Source: Batillaria attramentaria
Lineage: Eukaryota; Mollusca; Gastropoda; Batillariidae
Assembly: GCA_018292915.2 (NCBI GenBank)
Contig: JACVVK020000143.1
Coordinates: 331,001 to 395,000 of the forward strand
Length of the DNA: 64,000 nucleotides
Reading direction: 5' to 3'
In this document: piece after piece, positions 25,556 to 39,270 of the stretch
Layout: the number at the start of each line of letters is the position of its first letter
How positions within the stretch are numbered: the first letter of the stretch is position 1
Notes under the pieces: generated by a model
The model's database searches: none
What the model saw: only the letters and a program-made list of their open reading frames with translations
What the model was told of the DNA's origin: nothing
Position numbers and translations under genes: made by a program

Positions 25556-26338
25556 CGCTGATCCCTGACAAGATCTCGTTAGAAAGCTGACGACGTGAAA
25601 CAGCTCGGCTCCTCCACCACCCAACAAAAACACGGCGTGATGGAGCAACTCGCTCTCAAAGAGATGCCTTGCCTGGCACGGTCCTATACTGTGGTGTAAC
25701 GGTTTCCGGTGTGGCCGTGTTGACTACAACAGATGTCTGGCGATGTGTGTTGTGCCAACACAGTGAACACTGAACACAATCACACGCAGCCCTGCCCTTC
25801 TTCTCTCACTATACTGACGGTACGGTACTGTACTGTACTGTAGCAGACCTACACCACATCACACCACACTGCATGTACAACGGCCGGCGGGGTGTGTATG
25901 ATGGGGGAGCGGGGGAGGGGTCGGTATACCTGAAGGGCGGCCTGAACTTTGAAGTGTGCATCCCACACCTCCCGACACACCTTTACCCGCGTGCTGACGC
26001 CGCTATCACTGTATCAGACAAGGTGAGAGGCCGGTGAAGACGGGCAGGTACCGGCTACAGTCAGCAGTCAGAGAAACGGAACCATTCCGCTCACGGGCAG
26101 GCGATGTTTTACTGCCAACTGTGTACTGGTTCTCTCACCACCACATGACCACAGTGTCACAGTATACCATGACAAATGAAACGAATCAAGTGTGATGTTG
26201 CACAGTACCTCCAGTTACCTAGTGAATCAAGTGTGATGTTGCACAGTCCCTCCAGTTACCTAGTGGTCTGAATCCTGGACACGACTACACAAAACACCAG
26301 TCTGCCCAACACTATATATCCCCCCACTCAATACAAAG

Positions 26339-26412
<74 letters not shown>

Positions 26413-28195
26413 CTGAGGTAGGGCTTAATCCGGACTGAGCCAATATTGCCAACTGGAATAGCGACGTCTGATAGGACAGTTATCCAAGACATGGCCGCCA
26501 GGTGTGCAAGTCGGGTGCACGTTCTACCCAACACATGGTGGTCGTATCACAGTGCAAAAGACAGCAACTAACCTTTTAGTGTTGTTCACTCGTCCTCACT
26601 GACGTCACTGAGTTCCAGTTCCATTAGTGAAAAGACATGCAGCCTGGGCACGGTGTGTGTGTTAGCGGTGTGCTGGTGCCATGTGTTACACTGACCCTGT
26701 ATACTTCACCCACACTACACTACACTGATCTGGAAGATCTAGTCACAGTCGTGCCGCCTGTTTCATGAATGTGGATGAATCAGCCACTCCGGCAACCCGT
26801 ATACATAGATATTGAATGACACCCCCCCCCCCCCCCCAACTCTTACAACAGCGGGCAGCATGGGGCGCGCGATCAGCACAATACAGTGACTAGCGGCGGT
26901 AATCCACAGTAACCCGACCTATGGCTTTATTACAAGGTGATACCACCAACACACCCCCACCGGTTACAAACCATACTGCCCCCCCCCCCCCCCCCCCCCG
27001 GTCAGCGGTAGCGGGCGGTAGGAAGACTGAAAAGGTCAACAAATAACTCTACTGTCAAGTGGCACAATCAACAATAATTACCTCCCCCTGTGGATGTGCT
27101 GGCGGCCAGGCTCCGTGTGGTGTATCGTGGTGTTGTAATCAAGTTTCCACACAGCGTGTTCTTGACCCAGATACTGTCTGTCATACTACGGTCTACAGTG
27201 TCTGTCACACGGATCTCTTTCGCTTGCCCGCATTCCACAGTACAGACAAGGAGGACACACTGACAGCCAATAGGCTTCTGCTGTTATATAGTTATAATAT
27301 ACAGGTACAGTACAGAGCAGTACAAGCCGCCAACCGCCAGCCCGTCACCAACACCACCACACGGGAACTTGTGTGGCTACCTGACACTACCCCACACTCA
27401 CAACTAGATACCATTTGTAGCAGACGAAACTCTGGTCAGTGGGGCTGGTGACGGCATTCCAAGACAAAATAATTCAAGTGCTGGTACATGTATTATTACA
27501 GTCGTCCTCTGTAACAGTGTGTACATATATATATCAAGTACCACTTCACTAATGTATTGTTTGCCATTACCCAAGTGTCGCTTTGGCCAAGCCAGGCCAA
27601 TGGCTTGCCTACACCTACTTGTTGTTTTAGCGAATGTGGCTTAATTGTGATTTGATCCAAGCCTGAAGTGTCTGCCTGTGAGTGTGACTGAGACAGGTAG
27701 AACTGTTGCCGTCACCACAGTACATGCGTACGCCGCTCCTTCAAGGCAAACCGCACCATTCATACCTGACACACGGACAACTCCACATTACATACATCCC
27801 ACCACATGCTGAATGGCTTCTCTTTCTTTATACCAACAGAAAAGAAGAATATATTGCATATAAACCGACCTACAGGTCTGACTGAAAGCGAGTGTTGAAC
27901 ATCTGGCTGTGTCACAGTGTCAAGTGTACCGGCTACCTGCAGCGACAGGACGTGGAAAGATTCTGTCTCTGTCAAACACGACTAGACAGTAGTCATGTCT
28001 GTCTCTCACCCTCTATCAGTACATGTACTCCAGTCAATGCGGGGAAACGGGATGTACAAACCTCGTCTTTCACATGTTATGTCTACACACTAACATTCAG
28101 CACACGCAGTTAGGGTGTCAACCCAACCAAACAAAAAAATGGAAAATATGCGACACCCGGCGAACATCAGCGGTGACCCCCCCCCCGCCCATCCC

Positions 28196-28197
<2 letters not shown>

Positions 28198-28266
<69 letters not shown>
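28198..28266. repeat. Long (CA)n microsatellite
   Basis: About 33 CA units. Similar long dinucleotide tracts lie at 6276-6313, 14263-14300, 14497-14535, 26342-26408 (CA then GA), 30531-30582, 30768-30836, 32893-32969 and 33344-33387. Confidence 0.97.
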
Positions 28267-28269
<3 letters not shown>

Positions 28270-30527
28270 AGTGATGCGGCTGGCTATACATGTGGGTAAT
28301 GTCACTGATCCGCCTCGTATCATGTCATGCTGACTGTCTTCATCACCCATAAGCCGGTTCACGAGCTCATTCGCCGGGATGTAACGCTGGGGCACAAAGT
28401 ACATGTATGTATTTTGCTACATGCATCCGCCACCCGACAGCTTTATTTTATAACGACAAGACAATGACAAAACGCCTGATATTAACAGGAAGAGTGTTAT
28501 TTGCAAGAGGGTGCAGGCGGTGTGTACATTACCCGTTGCCAGGAGGAGGCGGGTGCCTGTCTGTCCTTGTGTAGCAGCTGTAGCTGGAGGGTGGGTACCT
28601 GTACCTGTACCCCCACCCCCAGCCCGTAAGCCGGCAGGTAGAGGGAAGGTGTGGGCGTGCCGCTCCCCCACTCTTCGTATCCCGTTACCTGCATCTTGCA
28701 CCTGTCCTTAACGGTACACCACCTGTCCCCAACGGTTCACTAGACACAATCTGAGACCTGGCCACACGCCACCGACGATCACACTGTCACAGCCAGCAAG
28801 ACGACTGTCAGTACTAACACAGTGACATTCAGCTCTTTCTGCATGACGACCAGTTGCTGTAGCATCCAGACACAGTTTTAAGGATAAAACACGTTCCTAT
28901 CAGGCACGCTTCACTTCATACTTGGTGTAGGCCGACGAAAACAGTCGGTGCCCTAACTACAGACGATCTGGTCCCTGACTGTGGTCCCTGTGTCTGGAGA
29001 GACAAGTGCTGACTTCCCACGTACAGTAGCTCCGCTACACAGTCACTCAGTGCTACACCGTTCACGTGCTGCTCCGTCACTAGTGAACATGCAGTTCTCC
29101 CCAACACTAAAAGCCTGTTCTCTCTCGTCGTATGGAGAAACGGGATAAATCACTTAGTGTGCGAAATTCTCATCGGCATCACTGACGCAATTCAACTGCT
29201 CCAAATATTTGTGGTAGGAGCGCGGACTGGAGTGTGTCGGCGTACTTGATAACGCCCCCCTCACGCTTCTGACTTCACACTTGAGACTTGTGCCGCGCGA
29301 GTCTGGAAACCGACGGTGGGGTGCAGTCTGAGTGAACCAGATACACGTATAATATCGGCCCGGCCTAACTGACGGTGAGGCACAAATCACTGGTGAAATC
29401 TAACACCCAGAATACAGGAACGGTCTGTGTCAGTAGTGGCCTTCACATCGACCGTGACGAGCTGTTTTAAATTTGACTTCATTAGAAGTTCTGAATAGCG
29501 TTTTGACGAGTCAGTGGCACGGTCACATTTGATAAGTCTCCAGCAGCCGTCATCAGTCTGGCACAGCACCTGATCATAGTCCGTGATGCCACCCAGTACT
29601 TTTCACAGCAAACCGTTTTTGTTCGTCATGATATCAAATTTAAAAAAAACAAAACAAAAACAAAAACGAACTTAAACTCAACCTCTCAATAGCGGCGGAC
29701 TGATAACGCCAGAGTCAAAGACGACGCGATGTAAGTTAGAAAGAAACGGCCAAACCACTGAGCCTGGCAACTTGGAGCAAGTTACTGATCTTGGCAGTGA
29801 GACGTTACAATTGTCCCTGTTTGTGGAGAAGACAGGGCAAGTAGTGTAGATGTAGTGGTGTCGGCGTCTGGGTGTGTGTGTGGGGGGCTGGTGTTGGTGT
29901 CGGTGCTGGCCGTGTAGAAATAACAGACCAAGCCCATCACGCTGTATGTCAGTAGCGGTAAACCCGCTCAGTGATTCACACTTTAATGTTGAAACTGTCG
30001 ATGCTACCAATCCCTGTAGGCCAGGGTCGTTCTCTGGAGCCAAACGTTCCCAGCAAAGCCTGTTATACTCGGGCTACTGATACTGTACTAATCTGAACCA
30101 AAGCCCTCACGTCTGGCCCACCACCACGATAATCGTTCACAACGTAATGTCCCTATACCCACAGCCGGAGCTATATCACATGTGTAGTTCTGTGCCTATC
30201 CTTACCTGTAGCTGTCAGCCATCCAACAATCACAGCACTCAACAAACAAACCTCCCGCCAGAACGTGGCGACATGAGGCCGAACTGTTTGGTTTCTTAAT
30301 GTCATCACAATCTGAAGTAGAGAGAGGGACTGACACCACCACCACCATCTGTGGACTGACCTGGAGCAGGCAGGAAAATGCTTCACAAACTGGAAGTCAA
30401 AGTTCTCCTTACCCCGTAACTGATTTGTTCACTACACTTAGCGCGGCAATGACAAACAACAGACATAACATAGTCTGCTTCACTGAGGACAGCATTAATG
30501 AATCTTGCTTCTGATGATACTCACTGA

Positions 30528-30588
<61 letters not shown>

Positions 30589-30763
30589 ACAGCGTTGTCC
30601 CGGTTTGTAACTATTTCACTTTCAGTAATGAACCTGTCTGCTACCACAACAAAATTCCCAAATTATTCATCTTACATACACAAGTATCCCTAGTTATGTT
30701 TGGCAGACAGTCTTTGAGTTTGAGACAACATTTTTAGCGGGTATGCCTGGTCTGGCAGTTTAC

Positions 30764-30825
<62 letters not shown>

Positions 30826-31037
30826 GCGCACACACAGAGTAAGAGAGAGAACTCAGAGCACGTGGGCACCATCATAGTATGTATAGCAGGAGGAGGGTGC
30901 ATCGGCCTTGGGTCTTTTTTTCTAAACAACTTAATCTCCCATCCCATTCCACTTGGGTGCTTAAAAACAAATCTAAATTCCTACTCGCAATTTTGCTGCT
31001 GCAAGGTGCGCACCAACGCATGCATGACTACCAAAGA

Positions 31038-31280
31038 AGCCACAGACTACATGATGTCATTATGAGGGCTAAGACTGGTGGAGAAGAGAACGCAAGGTAT
31101 CGACCTACAGAGTCCGACACAAGACTACATGATGTCATTATGAGGGCTAAGACTGGTGGAGAAGAGAACTCAAGGTATCGACCTACAGAGTCCGACACAA
31201 GACTACATGATGTCATTATGAGGGCTAAGACTGGTGGAGAAGAGAACGCAAGGTATCGACCTACAGAGTCCGACACAAGA
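31038..31280. repeat. 78-bp tandem repeat, 3 copies
   Basis: Three near-identical 78-bp units beginning gactacatgatgtcattatg. The period is a multiple of three, so it gives an open frame with a 26-residue repeat (R-L-H-D-V-I-M-R-A-K), but there is no other evidence of coding. Confidence 0.9.
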
Positions 31281-31914
31281 CGATCATCTGTTTGACCGTG
31301 TCTGGCAATGCAGGCTGCTCAATAGTTTGGTTCATTAGCAACGATTTCCAATACAGACTGGCTGGCTGGCAAGTGTAGGGATGTGGCATGTGCCAAACCC
31401 ACCCACAAGGCCCATCTCTCTCTCACTGAAGCTGAAGGACGATGACCCTGCACTCTCACGATTGAAATACACACGGCCACACGTAACAAACTTAAAGAAA
31501 TACCATTACCTAGAAAAAGGGGTTTTAAGCACAGTGTATCTGATAAGCGCTTATGTCCTGTCCAGAAAACAGTAAAGAAGATTAGTTAAGTCAAAGCCGG
31601 ACAGTTTTTCTGTGGATGCGTTTTGCCGTAACTGAGAAAGAGATGGAGCAAAAAAAGGAGGAGGGCGATAAATCCGCTGTAACTGTCCTGACCTTAGTCC
31701 CTATAATATTATTACATTGTATCTGCTCTTGGTCCACTAGTCTGATTTATTCTCAGTCTCACCGACAGGTAGGATTACTATAAGCTTAATGGGAAATTAT
31801 TTCCGCGTGCCAGTGTTGTATGTGTATCACGTCTATCACAAATTTCCTGCCGGCGATGGCGGGGAGTGTCAAGTGAGTGACTCGTGAGCCAGGTGTCCTG
31901 AAAGTGTGGCCTTG

Positions 31915-32022
31915 CTACCGGTGACTTGCTGGCTGCTAGAGGCAAACCTTCAGGTGACTTGCTGGCTGCTAGAGGCAAACCTTCAGGTGACTTGCTGGCT
32001 GCTAGAGGCAAACCTTCAGGTG
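31915..32022. repeat. 33-bp tandem repeat, 3 copies
   Basis: Unit starts ggtgacttgctggctgctag and ends accttca; the last copy runs into CAG|GTGAGAGG, a donor-like site on the plus strand. Confidence 0.9.
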
Positions 32023-32338
32023 AGAGGTGAGGTCCCAATGACCCTGGTACGACGGTCACCCCGCTCCCTACACATCACGTCACAGCACGCGCTCAGAGTG
32101 GGAGAAATGTCATTCAGGCGCGGTCTCACACACACACACACACACACACAGTCCCAGCAAAGAGCTTCACCCTACGGAGACAGCCGGCCACACCCCTTCA
32201 TTCATGGCCAGTATAATTCCACTACGTCTACTCCTCGGCTCGTCCTCATCTCAACACTGGCAATGAAAGGGCCGCGATGCGATAAAATCGTTAGTTCCTG
32301 TCAACCTCAGGTATATTGCTATGGGAGAGAGAGAGAGA

Positions 32339-32370
<32 letters not shown>

Positions 32371-32891
32371 GTTGTACTATGTATATCAGCCCCACCCCCA
32401 CTCCCTCCCCCAAAAGAAAAGTTGGACGTCTGAATCTGCAATGACACCACCATAATTTATAGATCTGATCTGACAGTCTCTGAAACTGGCTGGCTTCTGC
32501 AAGCAGTCAAGTCCGCTGTAGTCAACTCCTGTAGTTTGTTAACGATATTTTTCACCAGCCCTGCATTTACCTATTTTCCTCCTCATCTGCCTCAACCCTC
32601 CCATCTCCCGCCAGACGTGGCCCACCTGCAGCGTGTGTGATTGTGTTGGCCCATCAAAACAGACCCCAACTACTGATGGGATGAACGCTTTCACAGCATG
32701 AGATGAGTCGTTCCCACTATCTCCCATCACACACTCACACACCGGCAGTATCAACGACCATGAAAATTGTACACTCCAAACAAGCTACACTCTACACTCA
32801 GCTAGTCGTCACTTTCTGCTGATAAAGTGCACTCCCTCAAATTCCTGTATAAAGTGGCCTTGTCTGGTTAACACACACTGACACGCTTGCC

Positions 32892-32970
<79 letters not shown>

Positions 32971-33342
32971 CAATGTAGGGAAACTGTAAATTACTCCAAA
33001 GTACGTTGGTGATTCTGTAATAACAGTTTTACACGGCTGGTACCCCCCCCCCCCCCCCCCCACGTACACACCCTCACACATTCACCTGCTGTGGCCGGTA
33101 ACAACTGCAGAGTTTCATCTGGATTTCAGTTGCTACAGGAATTATAACAGTTATAGGATACATGCAGAGTGTAAATCGACTGTACAGTTTTGACAAGCCA
33201 TTTAGCAAAACAGTGAAGCAGACAGCAAATGAGGCGCGTGGAACACGGCCCAAGTCAACATAAAGCTAACACAGTGTAACACTAACCCTTCCACTTTGTT
33301 TTGAGAGCACAGTGACATTCACAGAGTTTCTGGTTATGAGCC

Positions 33343-33389
<47 letters not shown>

Positions 33390-34001
33390 ATAGGCATGAG
33401 AGAGAGGTAGATAGAGGAGCGAGAAAAGCCCCCTCTGTGGTGCAGCCTCCCATCAGCAAAGTGTATCATGCGTTGCCTCACTGTGACTCACTGCCCAGCC
33501 ATGTCCTGATACTGACAGTGATTGTGGATAGGATCGTTTTTTCACCCATCGCCAAACACGGTTCAGGTTCCAGCCCCACCACACCAGGGGCTGTCAGTGT
33601 CAGTGTCAGTGTGGAGAGCATGAGCTTCAGCTTGTGAACACTGGCCATGTCATGTGTCCCCTCTGACAGTAAATGTCCCTCCCCCCCCCCCCCCCCCCCT
33701 CTCCCCACACGATGTGAAGCCCTGCTCCCAACCCGTTATCCGCCTCATCTCAAGTCAAACAACAGGAGCAGAGCCTGCAGGTGGAAAACAACCAGACAAA
33801 ACAAAGGCTGCACTGGCGCTTTGTGAGCACACGCAAATACACCAACACCTTGCCAACACGCCTTCACAAGTCACTCTCTCTCTCTCTCTCTCTCCCCCCG
33901 GATAGTATTTACCTTTTTTGGCAAAGCATGTTAGATAATCTGATATTACTGGGAGTGGACAGTCCCATACGTTCTGATCCTCTTTCGCACCTAAACGGAA
34001 A

Positions 34002-34037
<36 letters not shown>

Positions 34038-36427
34038 AAATGTTACAGCTGTAATTGTTGGCCCGGGTGATCGTATTGACACTCTGCGCGACATCATTGT
34101 TAAGGGCGTGAGACCTTCAACAATAAACTGTTCGAGTTCGAGTTCGAGTTCTCTCCCCCCGGCTCTCGCTCTGTAGTGTTAGCAGTGGGTGAACATTAGC
34201 CGCAGATGGTAGAAGGAATCATAGGCGATGACAAACAATACTACTACATGTACAAGTGATCGAGCTGGTTCCATGTTTTGCTGAGTTTCTGTCAAAAGTA
34301 CAGTTCTGGTTATCATGACAAGAGCGGCGACAACAAAGAGGTCACTGCAGCCAATCCAAGTGTTCAGCCTTACCATGCAAGGGAAGTAACTCGAAAACGC
34401 ACAGCCCTATCAGGGAAACCGTGCCAATGCTAGGTCTTGTCACAGCAAAACATGCCTTTGTAGGACAACACACACAGGTAATATTTCCATCAAAACAATT
34501 ACTTTGCAAGCGTTCAACCAAAACTTCATGTATGTGTAAAAAGGAGCTGAGAGGGCAAGTTCACTGGACAACTCTTCAGCAAGTTGCATAACTTTCCACA
34601 CTTTGTGTTAGCCACATCTACTGATGTGCTGACAAAGCAGCACTCAGACATCAACCAACATTCAGCCTGTAGCAATAGCAGCAAACTGATATAAGTATGG
34701 ACTATAGGAACTTCAGGTACACTTTTCATATAAATGTACACTGAATGGCCACATATATACCACTTGTGAGGAAAACAAACTGGAAACTTTTCTTGAAACA
34801 TTCAGTCTGAGGTATACACTCTGTAGCAGTCACCTACCCCCACCCCCCCCCCCACCCACTAAAAAGAAAAGGGAGAAGAACAAGCTCAACATATACAAAA
34901 TCTCAACCTGTCAGCATTTTAAGTATAGGTTTGTGCAGTGACTTCCCAGTAATAAGTGTGTTTAAAACTGGTGTGCTGTTGTTAGAGGCTTATTCCAAGT
35001 ACATGTACTCCGTTTACAACGTTGAGACTCCAGGTATTGTAGCTAATACTGGTACACTGTGCTGACATACATGTACCTCATGCACCCACACAAATGTGTG
35101 TCCTCGAGTTGTGAAAGTGTTATGACCATGTTATTTAAGTCGGTGCTAATGTCTTTACAGCCTTCATTCACACATCCATACACCACTCCCGACGTCCGCC
35201 CCCCCCCCCCCAATTTCCCCCTCCCTTCCTCCCCCACCGCCAGAGTGTAGTGAATGGGCGAATGGCAAGCCCAGCGTTTTCAGCGTGTCACGTGTGATAG
35301 GAGAGACGGTAATCATTCATTCACTCCAGCCTGTCAATGGTGCACGCCTTGTCAACACGCAGTCAATGCTGCACGCTGGCTATAGAGATCCGATACTGCG
35401 CCACCACCACTTCAACAATCAATGGTTAATGGGTGCAATCACAGGTTCAGTTGACTCGGTGCACAAGCGGCAGTTGTAGCTACATTATCATGTTAATTTA
35501 AATTATACAGGTGTGTCTCCGACACTCCTCTTGCAAAGTTTTAGGTATTCCAAAACCACTCAAAATACGTCAAATGTTAAATGAGATCAGACTGTCAGTC
35601 TCAGGGAACGCAGAAGAAGAAGAAGAAGACTGTCAGTCTATGTGTAGCAATAATATTCAGCCTGTGGTGCTCTACATCTGTATGTCAACATGGATTAATA
35701 AATCTTTTGGAATATGTTTCCAATGGGTTTCCCATTCTATCCATACACAATATATCGTAAACCAACACATAATCATCACGTAAGAGGAAACACATCAGCA
35801 AACACTGATGCCAATGATGTTTAAAAAAAAAATATATATATATATAAAGGCTGCTAGCTCATTGCAAATAACAGCCCGTGGGTGGGTAGGTACAAAACAA
35901 AGAGTATAGCATGTTGAGGGAGGTCTCAATTTCATCAACAAAGAAACGTTTATATTAGACATTACACACACACGTGCGCGCACACACACACACACTTGAC
36001 CTTTACGTGGAACTGAAATCCCGAGCAGTACCAGACCCAGCCAGACAGTAAATCTCCCACTCATGAAAATGCCAGAAAACCAACATGAGGTCACTGACAT
36101 AACAACAGGTAAGGTTAGTAAGAAGCCATCTGCTCCGGTCTCAACACACAGAAGCAAAACATGACTGTCATACAAGAATTTTCTACCTCTCATCTGAGTG
36201 GCACTGTGTATGTCAAAAAACAAAAAACTTTTCCTGAGATGACATCACTTTTCCATATATATTATATATATACACTGGACCACCACTGTTCAGTCTGTGT
36301 AAGCAGACAGCAGACCGGGTCACTGACAGTCTCTTCAGTCCAAACGGTCTGTGACACAGACTTACTGATGTACCCGTAATCACAGTAATGGAAAGGAAAC
36401 AGCTGTATGATGTACATGTACCTGTAC
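32023..36427. other. No supported gene
   Basis: Contains CA/GT tracts at 32122, 32343, 32893, 33344 and 34002, poly(C) at 33043-33061, 33681-33699 and 35200-35211, and simple AT runs near 35825. Nothing protein-like recognised. Confidence 0.5.
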
Positions 36428-36985
36428 CTGTGTGGATCTGTATGAGCCGTGTCTCCTGGGCCGTGGTCGCATGGTCAGCACCCCCAGACAACTGCCGCAG
36501 AAACACTCCGTACAACACTCACAACCACCGCTACTTCTGTCCTCCTGGTCACTCAGCCGCCACAGTAACCTCGTGGTACCGTCACCACCAGCAGCAGCGC
36601 CACTAAGTGTATTGTTGTCATCAGCACTAGCAGACTGAATGTCGTCGCACCTAGCGGCCTGCCACAGTTCCGGGGAGTTCCGATACCACACACCCGCTCT
36701 GTGTCCATTTCTGTGTCTCCCGCCGCCATGTCTAGCGTCACTCACTCTCACACCGGCACCACCTAGAGTCTCCAGGGAGGAAAACAACACCTGCAGACCA
36801 CTCAGGCATCCACCCAGCACGCCGACCGGGGACGGGGAGGGGGCGGGGCTGGGGGCCTGGTCTTCATCCACACTGACCTTAAGTTTTCCCAGTTGTGAGT
36901 ACACGAAACTCCCCGCGGGCCGTAAGGTCACGTCGGGACACAAGATGGACATGGCACTGACAATGACACTGTGACTTGTGGCAGG
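36428..36985 (-). CDS. Candidate internal coding exon, possibly 5' part of FAK
   Basis: 186 open codons from an acceptor (tcctgatgtttacag at 36986) to a donor (CACACAG|GTACAG at 36427), phase 0 at both ends. An ATG in good context (GTGCCATGT) lies 11 codons in, at 36952. Product features: MSILCPDVTLRPAG, a Pro/Ser stretch (APSPAPSPSPVG), and a Cys-rich patch (GGCECCTECFCGSC) before MRPRPRRHGSYRSTQ. The codon choice looks coding. It is phase-compatible with the FAK exon at 16598, but no homologue is recognised and the join is an inference; it could belong to another minus-strand gene. Confidence 0.45.
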
Positions 36986-37135
36986 CTGTAAACATCAGGA
37001 CAAGAATGGTGACATGTCACTGACACTAGTGACAGGCTGTATACATCAGGACAAGACTGGTGACATGTCACTGACACTAGTAACAGGCTGTAAACATCAG
37101 GACAAGAATGGTGACATGTCACTGACACTAGTATT
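36980..37135. repeat. 51-bp tandem repeat covering an acceptor, 3 copies
   Basis: Copies of caggctgta(a/t)acatcagg at 36982, 37033 and 37084, exactly 51 bp apart. On the minus strand each gives the acceptor tcctgatgtttacag (or tatacag); the copy nearest 36986 opens the candidate exon 36985-36428. Confidence 0.9.
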
Positions 37136-38182
37136 GATGTAGACAAGGCTGGTGACCAGGGATGAGCTGTGCACACGTCGTTATGACAGCCACGGTTAAA
37201 ACGCTACAACACCACAGTGTCGTCAGCCACAAAGACTGTCACATCACAAAGCACAACACACCAGCAGACACTTTCCGCTGACTCCTTTGGCGGGCGGGGT
37301 CTGGGTGGAAGGGGGGGGGGGAGGAGAGGCGGCGCTGTGACATTTCCGAGAGCGGGGGTTGGGCCTTTTGTTCCCTCCCAATTGTCTCTGATGAGGCGGC
37401 GCTCACTCACGATCAGTGAATCAGGCCACACGGTACACGGCGCATCACTCAGTGCTGCAACAATACTCGGGCACAGGCCACCGTCAGCAGTCAGTCGGTA
37501 TAACCCTTACACGGTGAGGACAGGACCGTTAGACTGACGCTGTCATCCAGCATTGAACTCTCTCACACCACCACAGCAGGCACACACACCGTATGACGTG
37601 ACCAAGATAGCCGCCGACAACTTCAAATCGCTGATCTATGTCGGCTTAACCTCTACATCTGCATACATACATGCGCACGACACGTTCTCTCCTGACTTTT
37701 ATATCCACCATAAACCCACGGCATTATAACTGGGGATCTTGAACGCCTCTTGTGTTCTAACACGGCATGTAAGACTTGTACATCTTGCAGTGTACAGCGT
37801 AGATAAAAGCGACAGTGGGACTGTCACACTGACGCAGTGGGAGAGGAACAGGTGACACCTGACTCAAACACTAGTCAGCAGGAGGACACATGGCTGTGGA
37901 TAAGGCGCCAAGTATAACTAAGTCTTGTTTTAGACATAATGCACAATGACTCAATGATGCAACATCAATATATATACATGTATATATATGCAAAGTACAT
38001 GTATCAGGCAAATTTATACAACAGAAACACTACACAAGGATTGAGCATGCCAGAAGTGAATAGGAGTAAAGACTGCAACGCAGCAAACAGTAGATTTACC
38101 ATCATAATGCCTGATGCGCTCCAGATTATGACACCCTGGCCAATAACACTACAGAGACTAACTGGCGCAACTGTCCATAAGA

Positions 38183-39270
38183 GTGTTCACACCTGTCAGT
38201 CAACCAGTCTCAGTGTTCACACCTGTCAGTCAACCAGTCTCAGTGTTCACACCAGTCAGTCAACCAGTCTCAGTGTTCACACCTGTCAGTCAACCAGTCT
38301 CAGTGTTCACACCTGCCAGTCAACCAGTCTCAGTGTTCACACCAGTCAGTCAACCAGTCTCAGTGTTCACACCTGTCAGTCAACCAGTCTCAGTGTTCAC
38401 ACCTGTCAGTCAACCAGTCTCAGTGTTCACACCTGTCAGTCAACCAGTCTCAGTGTTCACACCTGTCAGTCAACCAGTCTCAGTGTTCACACCTGTCAGT
38501 CAACCAGTCTCAGTGTTCACACCAGTCAGTCAACCAGTCTCAGTGTTCACACCTGTCAGTCAACCAGTCTCAGTGTTCACACCTGTCAGTCAACCAGTCT
38601 CAGTGTTCACACCAGTCGGTCAACCACTGAACCAGTCTCAGTGTTCACACCTGTCAGTCAACCACTGAACCAGTCTCAGTCTTCACACCAGTCAGTCAAC
38701 CAGTCTCCGTGTTCACACCTGTCAGTCAACCAGTCTCAGTGTTCACATCGTCAGTCAACCAGTCTCAGTGTTCACACCAGTCAGTTGACCACAGTGTTCA
38801 CCACACCAGTCAGTCAACCAGTCTCAGTGTTCACACCAGTCAGTCAACCTGTCTCAGTGTTCACACCAGTCAGTTGACCACGGTGTTTACCACACCAGTC
38901 AGTCAACCAGTCTCAGTGTTCACACCAGTCAGTCAACCAGTCTCAGTGTTCACCACACCAGTCAGTCAACCAGTCTCAGTGTTCACACCAGCTAGCTGAC
39001 CACAGTGTTCACCACACCAGTCAGTCAACCAGTCCTGAAGTATTCACACTAGTCATTTGAACAGTACATGTATCAGTCACACCCATCAGTCAACCAGTCA
39101 CACAGTGTTCACACCAGTCAGTTGAACTGTACATGTATCAGTTACACCAGTCAGTCAGTCTACCACTCAGTAGTAGCACCAGTGTTCACACTAGTCAGCA
39201 TCTCCCAGTCAGTTGAACATTACATACATCAGTCACACTGATGTCACCAGTCTCTCAGTGTTCACACCAG
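38183..39270. repeat. 30-bp minisatellite, decaying to the right
   Basis: About 15 near-perfect 30-bp units (cagtcaaccagtctcagtgt then tcacacctgt) up to 38630, then variants with insertions to about 39270. All three plus frames are open through the perfect part and all three minus frames are closed, which explains the 312-codon open frame at 37939-38877. I do not call it a gene. Confidence 0.95.

Larger units (their letters stand above)
22001..31037. other. Non-coding stretch with no supported gene
   Basis: Poly(C)/poly(G) runs (22421-22437, 22698-22715, 23776-23788, 23853-23865, 26821-26837, 26981-26999), CA tracts, the fold-back element at 23207, and duplications at 25426 and 26182. Open frames here (for example 27059-27451 plus, 29678-30043 minus, 24622-24867 minus) lack family matches and splice support. 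Confidence 0.5.

Noticed and set aside
27059..27451. 130-codon plus-strand frame as a gene
   Set aside because: No recognisable domain, no supporting splice sites, composition similar to flanking non-coding DNA.
29678..30043. Minus-strand frame MAPENDPGLQGLVAS as a first exon
   Set aside because: Plausible-looking start, but the frame runs into His/Pro/Thr low-complexity sequence and no donor is convincing.
37939..38877. 312-codon open frame
   Set aside because: Entirely explained by a 30-bp minisatellite lacking stops on one strand.
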